From: an uncultured Gemmatimonadota bacterium
GTDB lineage: Bacteria > Gemmatimonadota > Gemmatimonadetes > Gemmatimonadales > Gemmatimonadaceae
Direction of reading: 5' to 3'
NCBI GenBank assembly: GCA_946478895.1
Contig: CAMLDY010000059.1
Span: 1-14,517 of the forward strand
DNA length: 14,517 bases
The notes beneath the pieces are model-generated. The model was not told the origin of the DNA. It ran no database searches and saw only the letters and a list, made by a program, of their open reading frames with translations. Below are positions 1 through 6,369 of the stretch, one piece after another; position 1 is the stretch's first letter, and each line of letters opens with the position of its first letter. Both the position numbers and the translations under genes were made by a program.

Positions 1-1326
1 AAGCGCTACTTCGTCGGCTCGATCGTGATCTTCACCGTGTCGAGCTTCCTTTGCGGTGCCTCGCACACTCTCGGCGCGCTGGTGTTCTGGAGAATCATTC
101 AGGGCCTGGGCGGCGGAGCACTGATGACCGTCTCGCAGGCGGTGCTGTTTGAGTCCTTTCCGCGGCGCGAAGCCGGAACGGCGATGGCCTTGTTCGGACT
201 CGGCGTCATGGTCGGGCCGACCATCGGGCCGACGCTCGGTGGCTGGCTCACCGACAACTACGGTTGGCCGTGGATCTTCTACGTCAACATTCCGGTAGGC
301 ATCCTCGCCGCGGCGATGATCGCCGGCTACGTGCACGATCCCGAGCACCAGCGTAAGCCTCCTTCCATCGACTACATGGGCATCGCGCTGCTCGCGGTCA
401 GCGTCGGCTCCCTCCAGTACATGCTCGAGTACGGCGAGCGGAAGGACTGGTTCGACTCGAGAGAGATGATCGTGCTCGCCGTTACGGGTGTGGTCGGACT
501 TGGGGTGCTCCTCTGGCGCGAGCTCACCACCGAGCATCCGGTGATCGATTTCCGCGTCCTTCGCCACCGCCAGATGTGGGTGGGCACGCTACTCGGCGTC
601 GTAATGGGCGTTGGACTTTATGCATCGGTATTCACGCTCCCCGTTTTCCTGCAGGGCAATCTCAGAATGACCGCGCAGCAGACGGGCATCATCCTCCTCC
701 CGGGCGCGCTCGCCACGGCGGTGTCGATGGCGATTGTCGGACGGCTCACCAACAAGGTCGACCCGCGCATCCTGATCACCATTGGGGCGGTGCTTTTTGC
801 GGTGGCGATGATACGCCTGTCCCGGATCACGGGTGAGAGCGGCGGCAGCGATTTTTTCCTGTCACTCATTTTTCGGGGCATCGGACTTGGCATGATGTTC
901 GTGCCGCTCACGACCGTCACGCTCGCCGAGCTGGATGTCCGCGAGCTCGCGCAGGGGACGGGGCTTTACAACTTCTTCCGCCAGCTCGGTGGATCCCTCG
1001 GAATCGCGGCGATCGCGACGATGCTCTCGCACTACACGGCGCAGTACCGCGCCATCCTTGCCGAGCACATTGCGGTTGGCAATCCGACGACGATGAATCG
1101 GGTCGAGATGCTGACCCGCGCCATGATCGCGCGTGGCGCCGACGCGTTCACCGCGCGGGCGCGCGCCCTCGAGATACTCGACCGCCAGCTAATGGGACAG
1201 GCGAGCGTGATCGCGTACAGCCGGATCTACGTATTGAGTGCCGCACTGATTCTGGCGCTCATCCCGCTCTTATTGCTGGTGCGACACACAAGGGGTGCGG
1301 CGGGAGCGCAGCACATCATGGAATAG
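1..1326 (+). CDS. DHA2-family (EmrB/QacA-type) MFS multidrug efflux transporter, 5'-truncated
   Basis: The frame is open from base 1 and already reads as transporter sequence (KRYFVGSIVIF), so the start lies outside the window. The visible part is 441 residues. DHA2 exporters are usually a little over 500 residues, so roughly the first 70-90 residues (first helices and most of motif A) are missing. The antiporter motif C region GPTIGPTLGGW is at about bases 214-246. It is followed by the PWIFYVNIPVG stretch typical of the 14-helix EmrB/QacA group. Many hydrophobic helices follow and the protein ends in a short basic tail. Family knowledge: proton-driven export of drugs or other hydrophobic compounds through the inner membrane, often with an EmrA-type adaptor and an outer-membrane channel. 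Those partners, if present, lie to the left. The substrate cannot be told. Family call is firm. Confidence 0.93.
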   Translation, partial: KRYFVGSIVIFTVSSFLCGASHTLGALVFWRIIQGLGGGALMTVSQAVLFESFPRREAGTAMALFGLGVMVGPTIGPTLGGWLTDNYGWPWIFYVNIPVGILAAAMIAGYVHDPEHQRKPPSIDYMGIALLAVSVGSLQYMLEYGERKDWFDSREMIVLAVTGVVGLGVLLWRELTTEHPVIDFRVLRHRQMWVGTLLGVVMGVGLYASVFTLPVFLQGNLRMTAQQTGIILLPGALATAVSMAIVGRLTNKVDPRILITIGAVLFAVAMIRLSRITGESGGSDFFLSLIFRGIGLGMMFVPLTTVTLAELDVRELAQGTGLYNFFRQLGGSLGIAAIATMLSHYTAQYRAILAEHIAVGNPTTMNRVEMLTRAMIARGADAFTARARALEILDRQLMGQASVIAYSRIYVLSAALILALIPLLLLVRHTRGAAGAQHIME

Positions 1327-1362
1327 AGATCGCGCGCAAGGTGTCGCGGGGAAGGCGGCCTG

Positions 1363-1417
1363 GAACAACAACAGAACGGGCGGGCGGCTTTGAACGACAA
1401 CAGAACGGGCGGGAGGC
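1363..1417. repeat. Two-copy direct repeat, 26-nt unit, 29-nt period
   Basis: Bases 1363-1388 and 1392-1417 match at 24 of 26 positions, with a 3-base spacer. The shared core is ACAACAGAACGGGCGGG. The second copy is also the left outer arm of the large inverted repeat, and the core appears a third time in inverted orientation at about 1559-1575. This looks like a repeat motif used three times within one element rather than chance. Confidence 0.8.
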
Positions 1418-1575
1418 GTCTGGGATCAGGCGCCCGGCTTCAGGTTACGACCGTGGGACGTACCGTCGGTGCGAAACGCAGTTGCCTTCGGAGTGAATGG
1501 CGCAGTGCAACGTCCCACGGTAGTCACCCGGCGCCAGGCGCCTGCACAACTGACGCCTCCCGCCCGTTCAGTTGT
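1397..1575. repeat. Long imperfect inverted repeat, possible stem-loop element
   Basis: Left arm 1397-1461 and right arm 1510-1575 pair in three blocks in the same order: outer 24 bases (1397-1420 with 1552-1575, one mismatch), a middle block of 8 (CAGGCGCC, 1427-1434, perfect), and an inner block of 12 (1450-1461 with 1510-1521, perfect). Segments of similar length that pair poorly separate the blocks. The central loop is about 48 bases. The structure fills the gap between two convergent genes. It could be a REP/MITE-like interspersed repeat, a bidirectional terminator, or a structured RNA. Sequence alone does not decide. Confidence 0.75.
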
Positions 1576-1583
1576 ATTACCAG

Positions 1584-3221
1584 CTACCGGCCCGCCCCCG
1601 CCTTCCCGGCGGCCTTACCCGCCGGCTCGTTTGCCGCCCCGGCCGCGCGCGCGTCATCCGGATCCGCGAAGCTCACATCCTTCCCGCGCTGCTTCAGCAT
1701 GTTGAGGATGCCGACCTTGTCGGTTGCCTTCAGATAGGCTTCCTGCGGCTCGACCTGCTTGGAGTCGACCAGCTCGACCAGGGCATCGTTCATAGTCACC
1801 ATGCCCAGGCGCCGCGATGTCTGCAGAACCGACGGCAGCTGGAAGGTCTTGCCCTCACGAATGAGGTTCGAGATCGACGGCGTCGACAGCATGATCTCAC
1901 GAGCGGCGACGCGGCCGCCACCGATCTTCTTGCACAGCACCTGCGAGATGACTCCCTTGAGTGACTCGGAGAGCATCACGCGGATCTGCGCCTGACGATC
2001 GGGCGGGAACTGGTCGATGACGCGGTCGACGGTGCTCACCGCTGTCGACGTGTGCACCGTGCCGAAGACGAGGTGACCGGTTTCCGCGGTCTCGATCGCC
2101 ATCGATACCGTCTCCAGGTCGCGCAGCTCGCCGACCAGCACGATGTCGGGATCCTCGCGCAGCGCCGCGCGCAGCGCGTGCTTGAACGACGAGGTGTGCA
2201 CTCCGACGTGGCGCTGGGTGATCAGGCATTTCTTGCTTTCGTGCACGAACTCGATCGGGTCCTCGATGGTGATGACGTGATCCGAGCGTGAGCGGTTGAT
2301 CAGGTCGATCAGCGCGCAGAGAGTAGTCGACTTTCCGGAACCCGTCGGGCCGGTGACGAGCACCAGGCCCTTGGTCAGGTGGCACAGCCGCTGGACTTCC
2401 TGCGAGATGCCCATCTGCTCCACGGTCACCACCGCCGCCGGAATCGCGCGGAAGACCGCGCCCGTTCCCTTACGGTCGCGCAGCGCGTTACCGCGGAAGC
2501 GCGCGACGCCCGGGATCTCGTGGGCGAAGTCGGTGTCGTTGATCTCTTTGAACTCTTCGCGATTGTGCTCCATCATCACCGCATCGAGCATCGCATCGAT
2601 ATCGGTGGAGCTGAGCACCGCCTCATTCGGGATCGGCGCGATTTCGCCGCTCGCGCGCAGCATTGGCGGCGCGCCGGCCCGCAGGTGCAGGTCGGATGCT
2701 TTTCTGCCGACGAGCATCTTCAACAGGTTTTCGATTCGCTCGAGCGCGCGGTCGTTCGTCACAGGTCCCGTTGGAGCCGCTGCCTCGACGCGCGGCGCTT
2801 CGGGTTGCTGGGGGACATGCGCCGTAACCGGCGACACGGGCGACACAGGGGATACCGGTGAGGAACCATTTCGGGCTGCCGTTGCCGCCGGCGCGCTGCC
2901 GTTCGACTTCACACCGTTGCTCGCATTGAGGCGCTCGATGCGCGCCGACAACTTGCCGGTTTGACTCATCGCGACAACGAACGCGCCATCGGGCGAGGTG
3001 TACTCGAACGTCACGCTGCCCTTCGCGTCGAGACCGTGCGGCTGGTTCGGCGGCGCGATCTCGCGAATGAGGGTCAGAATCTGTGCGCTTGTCAGCGCCT
3101 GCTTCATCACCGGCCGCGGCGAATCCTTGATGACGACAGACGCCACTTCTCCCTCTGAGAGGAGCAGCGCGCTGCCGTTGTTCGTCACGAGCAGGTTGAG
3201 AAAGCGATCTAGCTGGGCCAT
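1584..3221 (-). CDS. pilT: PilT-like type IV pilus retraction ATPase with extra N-terminal domain
   Basis: A 545-residue secretion ATPase of the PilT/VirB11 family. Residues about 160-520 form a normal PilT unit: N-terminal domain (ASDLHLRAG near 175-183), Walker A GPTGSGKST at 291-299, Asp box VITIEDPIEF around 316-325, Walker B DPDIVLVGELRD at 357-368, and His box with TGHLVFGTVHT at 381-391. The ISNLIREGK stretch at 450-458 matches the PilT-specific AIRNLIRE motif and favours PilT over PilB. The protein is longer than usual PilT (about 340-380). Residues 1-98 look like a second, degenerate copy of the N-terminal domain, then comes a low-complexity linker (101-155) with four SPV units, and the C-terminus is an Ala/Gly/Lys-rich tail. 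Family role: cytoplasmic ATP-driven pilus retraction and twitching. The ATG lies one base after the stop of the upstream gene, implying translational coupling. Confidence 0.93.
   Translation of the reverse strand: MAQLDRFLNLLVTNNGSALLLSEGEVASVVIKDSPRPVMKQALTSAQILTLIREIAPPNQPHGLDAKGSVTFEYTSPDGAFVVAMSQTGKLSARIERLNASNGVKSNGSAPAATAARNGSSPVSPVSPVSPVTAHVPQQPEAPRVEAAAPTGPVTNDRALERIENLLKMLVGRKASDLHLRAGAPPMLRASGEIAPIPNEAVLSSTDIDAMLDAVMMEHNREEFKEINDTDFAHEIPGVARFRGNALRDRKGTGAVFRAIPAAVVTVEQMGISQEVQRLCHLTKGLVLVTGPTGSGKSTTLCALIDLINRSRSDHVITIEDPIEFVHESKKCLITQRHVGVHTSSFKHALRAALREDPDIVLVGELRDLETVSMAIETAETGHLVFGTVHTSTAVSTVDRVIDQFPPDRQAQIRVMLSESLKGVISQVLCKKIGGGRVAAREIMLSTPSISNLIREGKTFQLPSVLQTSRRLGMVTMNDALVELVDSKQVEPQEAYLKATDKVGILNMLKQRGKDVSFADPDDARAAGAANEPAGKAAGKAGAGR
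2826..2861 (-). repeat. Four tandem 9-nt units (SPV repeat) inside pilT
   Basis: Four consecutive 9-base units differing at a few positions encode Ser-Pro-Val four times (residues 121-132 of the PilT-like protein). They lie in the linker between the extra N-terminal domain and the catalytic PilT part. Because the unit is a whole number of codons, copy changes would only alter linker length. Confidence 0.8.
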
Positions 3222-3222
3222 G

Positions 3223-3714
3223 TCAGTCCAGTGGACGAACGCGATCGATCAGGGAACGGTTGATCAGCCGCGCTTCGTTTGATGTATAGAGAGTGAGGAA
3301 CCGCGAGGTGAGCGCGTTCAGGTAGTCACTGACGCGCGCGCGGTCCGGGGGTGCCTCGAGACGGATCGACCCGAGACGAACTTCGCCGCCTACCAGCATG
3401 ATCTGCAGCAGCGCTGTTGGAATCGGACCCTGGCTTGGCGCCTGATCCGATGCGTTCTCGCCGCGATACGCGGCGACTTCGGCCACGCGCTCCTTGGCGA
3501 TGAGGACGACTTCGGAAGTCTCGAGCTCGAGCGGCAGGAAAGGGCTCTCGGCGTTGAACAGCTCCGAGACGTCCTCGAACTCGAACGGACGATAGGAAGA
3601 GAAGTGGATGAAAACGTTGCCGCGCATCTCTTCGCCGCTGCGCATTGTCAGGACTACCGCCTTCCGAGTTGTCTCGATGCGGTAGAGATTCGCGGTGTCA
3701 CTTGTATAGGGCAT
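3223..3714 (-). CDS. Uncharacterised protein with two related halves, encoded just upstream of pilT
   Basis: A 163-residue soluble protein with no signal peptide, helix-rich membrane segment or enzyme motif that I recognise. It has two similar halves. Residues about 18-81 (LTMRSGEEMRGNVF, then RPFEFEDVSELFNAESPFLPL, then VVLIAKERVAEV) parallel residues about 100-162 (IMLVGGEVRLGSIR, then DRARVSDYLNALTSRFLTL, then ARLINRSLIDRVRP). Each half has a small beta-type unit with a Gly-Glu turn followed by a DxLN/FLxL segment. The frame is open further upstream to 4011, but that would overlap the divergent GMC gene and reads as non-protein-like sequence, so I start at the ATG at 3714; GTG at 3720 is an alternative. 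No clear Shine-Dalgarno is visible. The stop is one base before the pilT start, so the two are probably co-translated and the protein may work with the pilus or motility system. Function unknown. Confidence 0.8.
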   Translation of the reverse strand: MPYTSDTANLYRIETTRKAVVLTMRSGEEMRGNVFIHFSSYRPFEFEDVSELFNAESPFLPLELETSEVVLIAKERVAEVAAYRGENASDQAPSQGPIPTALLQIMLVGGEVRLGSIRLEAPPDRARVSDYLNALTSRFLTLYTSNEARLINRSLIDRVRPLD

Positions 3715-3925
3715 CGGCACGCGCGGATCTGGTTGGGCGTGGGAGGTGTTGCTCGGTAGAAAGACTGTTTCCCGACCCCCCAAGTCACGTTTTTGCGCGC
3801 GAAAAACGGCCCCGTTTCGACCCCGGAAATACCCTGCTTTAGGGTCACATAAATGACGCCGCCGCCATCTAGTGCCTTTCGTTTGCCAAGCGTACTTTCC
3901 CGTGTCCCTCAACCGCGGATCTGTG
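3715..3925. promoter_or_regulatory. Divergent promoter region between the pilT unit and the GMC operon
   Basis: This 211-base gap separates two transcription units reading outward, so promoters for both should lie here. I cannot assign -35/-10 boxes with confidence. The region is less GC-rich than the flanking genes in places, and holds the palindrome at 3788-3808 and a short hairpin at about 3831-3845 (ACCCT, 5-base loop, AGGGT). Confidence 0.5.
3788..3808. promoter_or_regulatory. Palindrome in the divergent promoter region, candidate operator
   Basis: CGTTTTT (3788-3794) and AAAAACG (3802-3808) are perfect 7-base inverted arms around a GCGCGCG centre that is nearly self-complementary. The site is central in the divergent intergenic region, where a regulator could act on both units. 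It could also be a short hairpin. No regulator gene is adjacent. Confidence 0.4.
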
Positions 3926-5641
3926 ATGAATCCTGGCATTTCCTCCGCGCCACTGCCGCAGCGGAAGACGTACGACGTTTGTATCGTGGGGTCCGGAGCC
4001 GGGGGCGGCATGGCTGCCTACCAGCTCACCAAAGCCGGAGCCAATGTGCTGTTGCTCGAGGCGGGCGGCCCATGGGACAACACCAAAGACTCGGTGATGC
4101 TCAAGTGGCCCTACACGTCGCCGAGGCGCGGGGCATCGACACCCGACCGCCCCTTCGGTGAATTCGACGCCTGCGTCGGTGGCTGGGAGCTCCAGGGCGA
4201 GCCGTTCACCCAGGCCGAGGGGACCGAGTTCAGGTGGTGGCGCGCGCGCATGGTCGGCGGCCGCACCAATCACTGGGGCCGCATCTCGCTCCGCTTTGGT
4301 CCCGACGATTTCAAGGCGAAGGATCGCGATGGGCTTGGTGACAACTGGCCGATCTCCTACTCCGACATCGCGCCGTATTACGATCGGATCGATAAGCTGA
4401 TCGGCGTCTTCGGCAACAACGACAATCTTCCGAACCATCCCGGCGGATATTTTCTGCCGCCGCCCGAGCCGCGCTGCTATGAGCTGATGATCAAGGACGC
4501 CGCGGACCGATTGAACATCACGTGCGTCCCCGCTCGCCTGTCGATCATCACCAAGGCGCACAACGGGCGCCAGGCTTGTCACTATTGCGGCCAGTGTGGT
4601 CGCGGGTGTCGCACCAATTCCAACTTCTCGTCCACCAATGTTCTGATTGCGCCCGCTCTCAAGACCGGACGCCTGACCCTGGTGACGAACGCGATGGCGC
4701 GCGAGGTCACCCTCAATGACCGAGGCCTCGCGAACGGTGTCGTTTACATCGACACCAAAACCGGCGCCGAGCGGCGCGCCGATGCGCGAATCGTCGTTCT
4801 CGCTGCAAGCGCCTGCGAGACCGCGCGCCTTCTCCTCAACTCGAAATCGGCGAAGTTCCCGGATGGTCTGGCGAACTCGAGCGGGATCGTCGGCAAGTAC
4901 CTCACCGACACGACCGGCACCGATGTCGCCGGCTTCATTCCGAAAATGGTCGATCACGTGCCGCACAACGAGGACGGCGTCGGCGGCGGGCACATCTACA
5001 TGCCGTGGTGGCTCGACAACAAGAAGCTCGATTTCCCGCGCGGCTATCACATCGAGGTTGGCGGCGGGTTCACCGGTGCGCCGAGCTACGGCTTCATGGG
5101 CGGCATCCAGCGTTATCCGACCGGCGGCGGCTACGGGAAATCGCTCAAGGACGACTATCGTCGCTACGCAGGAGCGAGTGTGTACTTCGCCGGTCGCGGT
5201 GAGATGGTGCCCAACGACAAGAGCTACTGCGAGATCGATCCCGTGGTGAAGGACAAGTATGGAATTCCGGTGCTCCGGTTCCATTGGCAGTGGAGCGACT
5301 ACGAATACAATCAGGTTCGCCACATGCAGCAGACTTTCCGCTCGCTCGTCGAGGAAATGGGCGGCAAGGTTTTCAGCGCGATGCCGGAGAAGGACAAAGG
5401 CTACGGCATTGCCAGGGGCGGAGAGATCATCCACGAGCTCGGCACCACCCGCATGGGAACTGATCCTTCGAAGTCCGTTCTTGATCCGAACTGCCGCGCG
5501 CACGACGTGAAGAACCTCTTCGTCACCGACGGCGGTCCGTTCGTTTCGCAGGCCGACAAGAATCCAACGTGGACGATTCTCGCGCTGTCGATGCGCACCA
5601 GCGACTTCATCGCGCAGCAACGCAAACAGGGAGCGCTCTGA
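3926..5641 (+). CDS. GMC-family FAD-dependent sugar/glycoside dehydrogenase, catalytic subunit
   Basis: A 571-residue GMC oxidoreductase. The FAD Rossmann motif VGSGAGGG is at 21-28, with LLLEAGG at 43-48. The GMC segment MVGGRTNHWGR is at 109-119. C-terminal catalytic residues are H503 in HELGTTRMG and N546 in NPTWT. Four cysteines in CHYCGQCGRGC (218, 221, 224, 228) include a Cys-x5-Cys-x3-Cys spacing. As I recall, this is like the 3Fe-4S cluster ligands of FAD-dependent glucose and fructose dehydrogenases. The next gene is a Tat-signal small subunit and this protein has no signal, so co-export to the periplasm is likely. I chose the ATG at 3926 because it sits just before the FAD domain; a GTG at 3872 would add 18 atypical residues. 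Family role: oxidation of a sugar or glycoside with electrons passed to a cytochrome or quinone. The exact substrate is not determinable; glucoside 3-dehydrogenase is the leading guess. Confidence 0.9.
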   Translation: MNPGISSAPLPQRKTYDVCIVGSGAGGGMAAYQLTKAGANVLLLEAGGPWDNTKDSVMLKWPYTSPRRGASTPDRPFGEFDACVGGWELQGEPFTQAEGTEFRWWRARMVGGRTNHWGRISLRFGPDDFKAKDRDGLGDNWPISYSDIAPYYDRIDKLIGVFGNNDNLPNHPGGYFLPPPEPRCYELMIKDAADRLNITCVPARLSIITKAHNGRQACHYCGQCGRGCRTNSNFSSTNVLIAPALKTGRLTLVTNAMAREVTLNDRGLANGVVYIDTKTGAERRADARIVVLAASACETARLLLNSKSAKFPDGLANSSGIVGKYLTDTTGTDVAGFIPKMVDHVPHNEDGVGGGHIYMPWWLDNKKLDFPRGYHIEVGGGFTGAPSYGFMGGIQRYPTGGGYGKSLKDDYRRYAGASVYFAGRGEMVPNDKSYCEIDPVVKDKYGIPVLRFHWQWSDYEYNQVRHMQQTFRSLVEEMGGKVFSAMPEKDKGYGIARGGEIIHELGTTRMGTDPSKSVLDPNCRAHDVKNLFVTDGGPFVSQADKNPTWTILALSMRTSDFIAQQRKQGAL

Positions 5642-6345
5642 TGCAAAACGACAACGAGCTACCAGACAAGGCCGCCGAGCAACACGGCGAGCAGCAGGCC
5701 GATGGAATCAGCCGCCGCGACGCCGTGTCACTTCTCGCGGCGCTGCCTGTCGCAGCGCTGCTCAAGCTGTCCGGCGCCGAACATGACCGAGTGTGGCGCC
5801 ATGTCGAAGACGCATTGCGCGCAGCTCAGGCGGGAGCGCCGCCGGCGCCGAAGTTTTTCACGCCGGCTGAATTCCGGACAGTGCGCGTGCTCGCCGACAT
5901 GATCATCCCTCGCGACGAGCAGTCCGGCAGTGCGAGCGACGCCGGCGTTCCCGAATTCATCGACTTCACGGTCTCCGACCGGGCCTACTATCAGAAGCCG
6001 ATTCGGGATGGATTGGCATGGCTCGATGCGCAATCGAGCTCGAGGTTCGGGAAGTCGTTCGTCGATGCCAGCCAATCCCAGCGCGAAGCGATCCTCAACG
6101 ACATCGCCTGGCCCGCCCGCGCGCCGGCCTCGATGGCCGACGGCGTGCGCTTCTTCAACAGCTTCCGGGATCTCACCGCATCCGGATTCTGGTCGAGCGA
6201 GATCGGTGTCAAGGATCTCCGCTACATGGGGAACGTGTTCGTGATGGACTGGAAGGGCTGTCCGCCGGCAGCGCTGCGCAAGCTCGGCGTCGACTACTCG
6301 AAGTTCGATCGCAGCAAGCTCCGACTCACGCCCGATTCACACTAA
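5641..6345 (+). CDS. Gluconate 2-dehydrogenase subunit 3-like protein, Tat-exported small subunit
   Basis: A 234-residue protein. The start ATG shares one base with the stop of the GMC gene (TGATG), so the two are translationally coupled. Residues 24-45 form a twin-arginine signal: S24-R25-R26-D-A-V followed by a hydrophobic Leu/Ala-rich stretch. The body from about 70 on contains FFTPAEFRTVRVLADMIIP, typical of the gluconate 2-dehydrogenase subunit 3 family, and ends with a FVMDWKGCPPAALRKLG segment. Family knowledge: this small subunit is needed for folding and Tat export of the FAD catalytic partner, forming a periplasmic dehydrogenase; in Caulobacter-type LacA/LacC glucoside dehydrogenases it is paired with a GMC subunit as here. 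No cytochrome gene follows. Family call is firm; the partnership follows from the gene order. Confidence 0.88.
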   Translation: MQNDNELPDKAAEQHGEQQADGISRRDAVSLLAALPVAALLKLSGAEHDRVWRHVEDALRAAQAGAPPAPKFFTPAEFRTVRVLADMIIPRDEQSGSASDAGVPEFIDFTVSDRAYYQKPIRDGLAWLDAQSSSRFGKSFVDASQSQREAILNDIAWPARAPASMADGVRFFNSFRDLTASGFWSSEIGVKDLRYMGNVFVMDWKGCPPAALRKLGVDYSKFDRSKLRLTPDSH

Positions 6346-6369
6346 CAACGACCCATTTCGGCGAACTAC

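Larger units (their letters stand above)
1327..1583. other. Convergent intergenic region with repeats, no gene
   Basis: This stretch lies between the 3' ends of the exporter (+) and the PilT gene (-). Open frames here have no recognisable protein features and run through the repeat structure or into the antisense of pilT, so I call no gene. It contains the direct repeat and long inverted repeat listed separately. There is no classical hairpin plus T-run terminator, so the inverted repeat may itself end transcription from both sides. Confidence 0.6.

Noticed and set aside
1363..1417. Possible CRISPR array (repeats with about 29-nt period)
   Set aside because: Only two copies, 3-base spacing between units, no spacers and no cas genes.
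1390..1737. Plus-strand frames through the repeat region into the 3' end of pilT
   Set aside because: No protein-like features; they translate the inverted repeat and the antisense of pilT.
3715..4011. N-terminal extension of the pilT-linked gene up to 4011
   Set aside because: It would overlap the start of the divergent GMC gene, lacks protein-like composition, and leaves no room for promoters.
3869..5620. 583-codon open frame on the minus strand across the GMC gene
   Set aside because: It is the antisense shadow of a gene with clear GMC motifs on the plus strand; its translation is rich in Arg/Ala/Val without domain motifs, as is common in GC-rich DNA.
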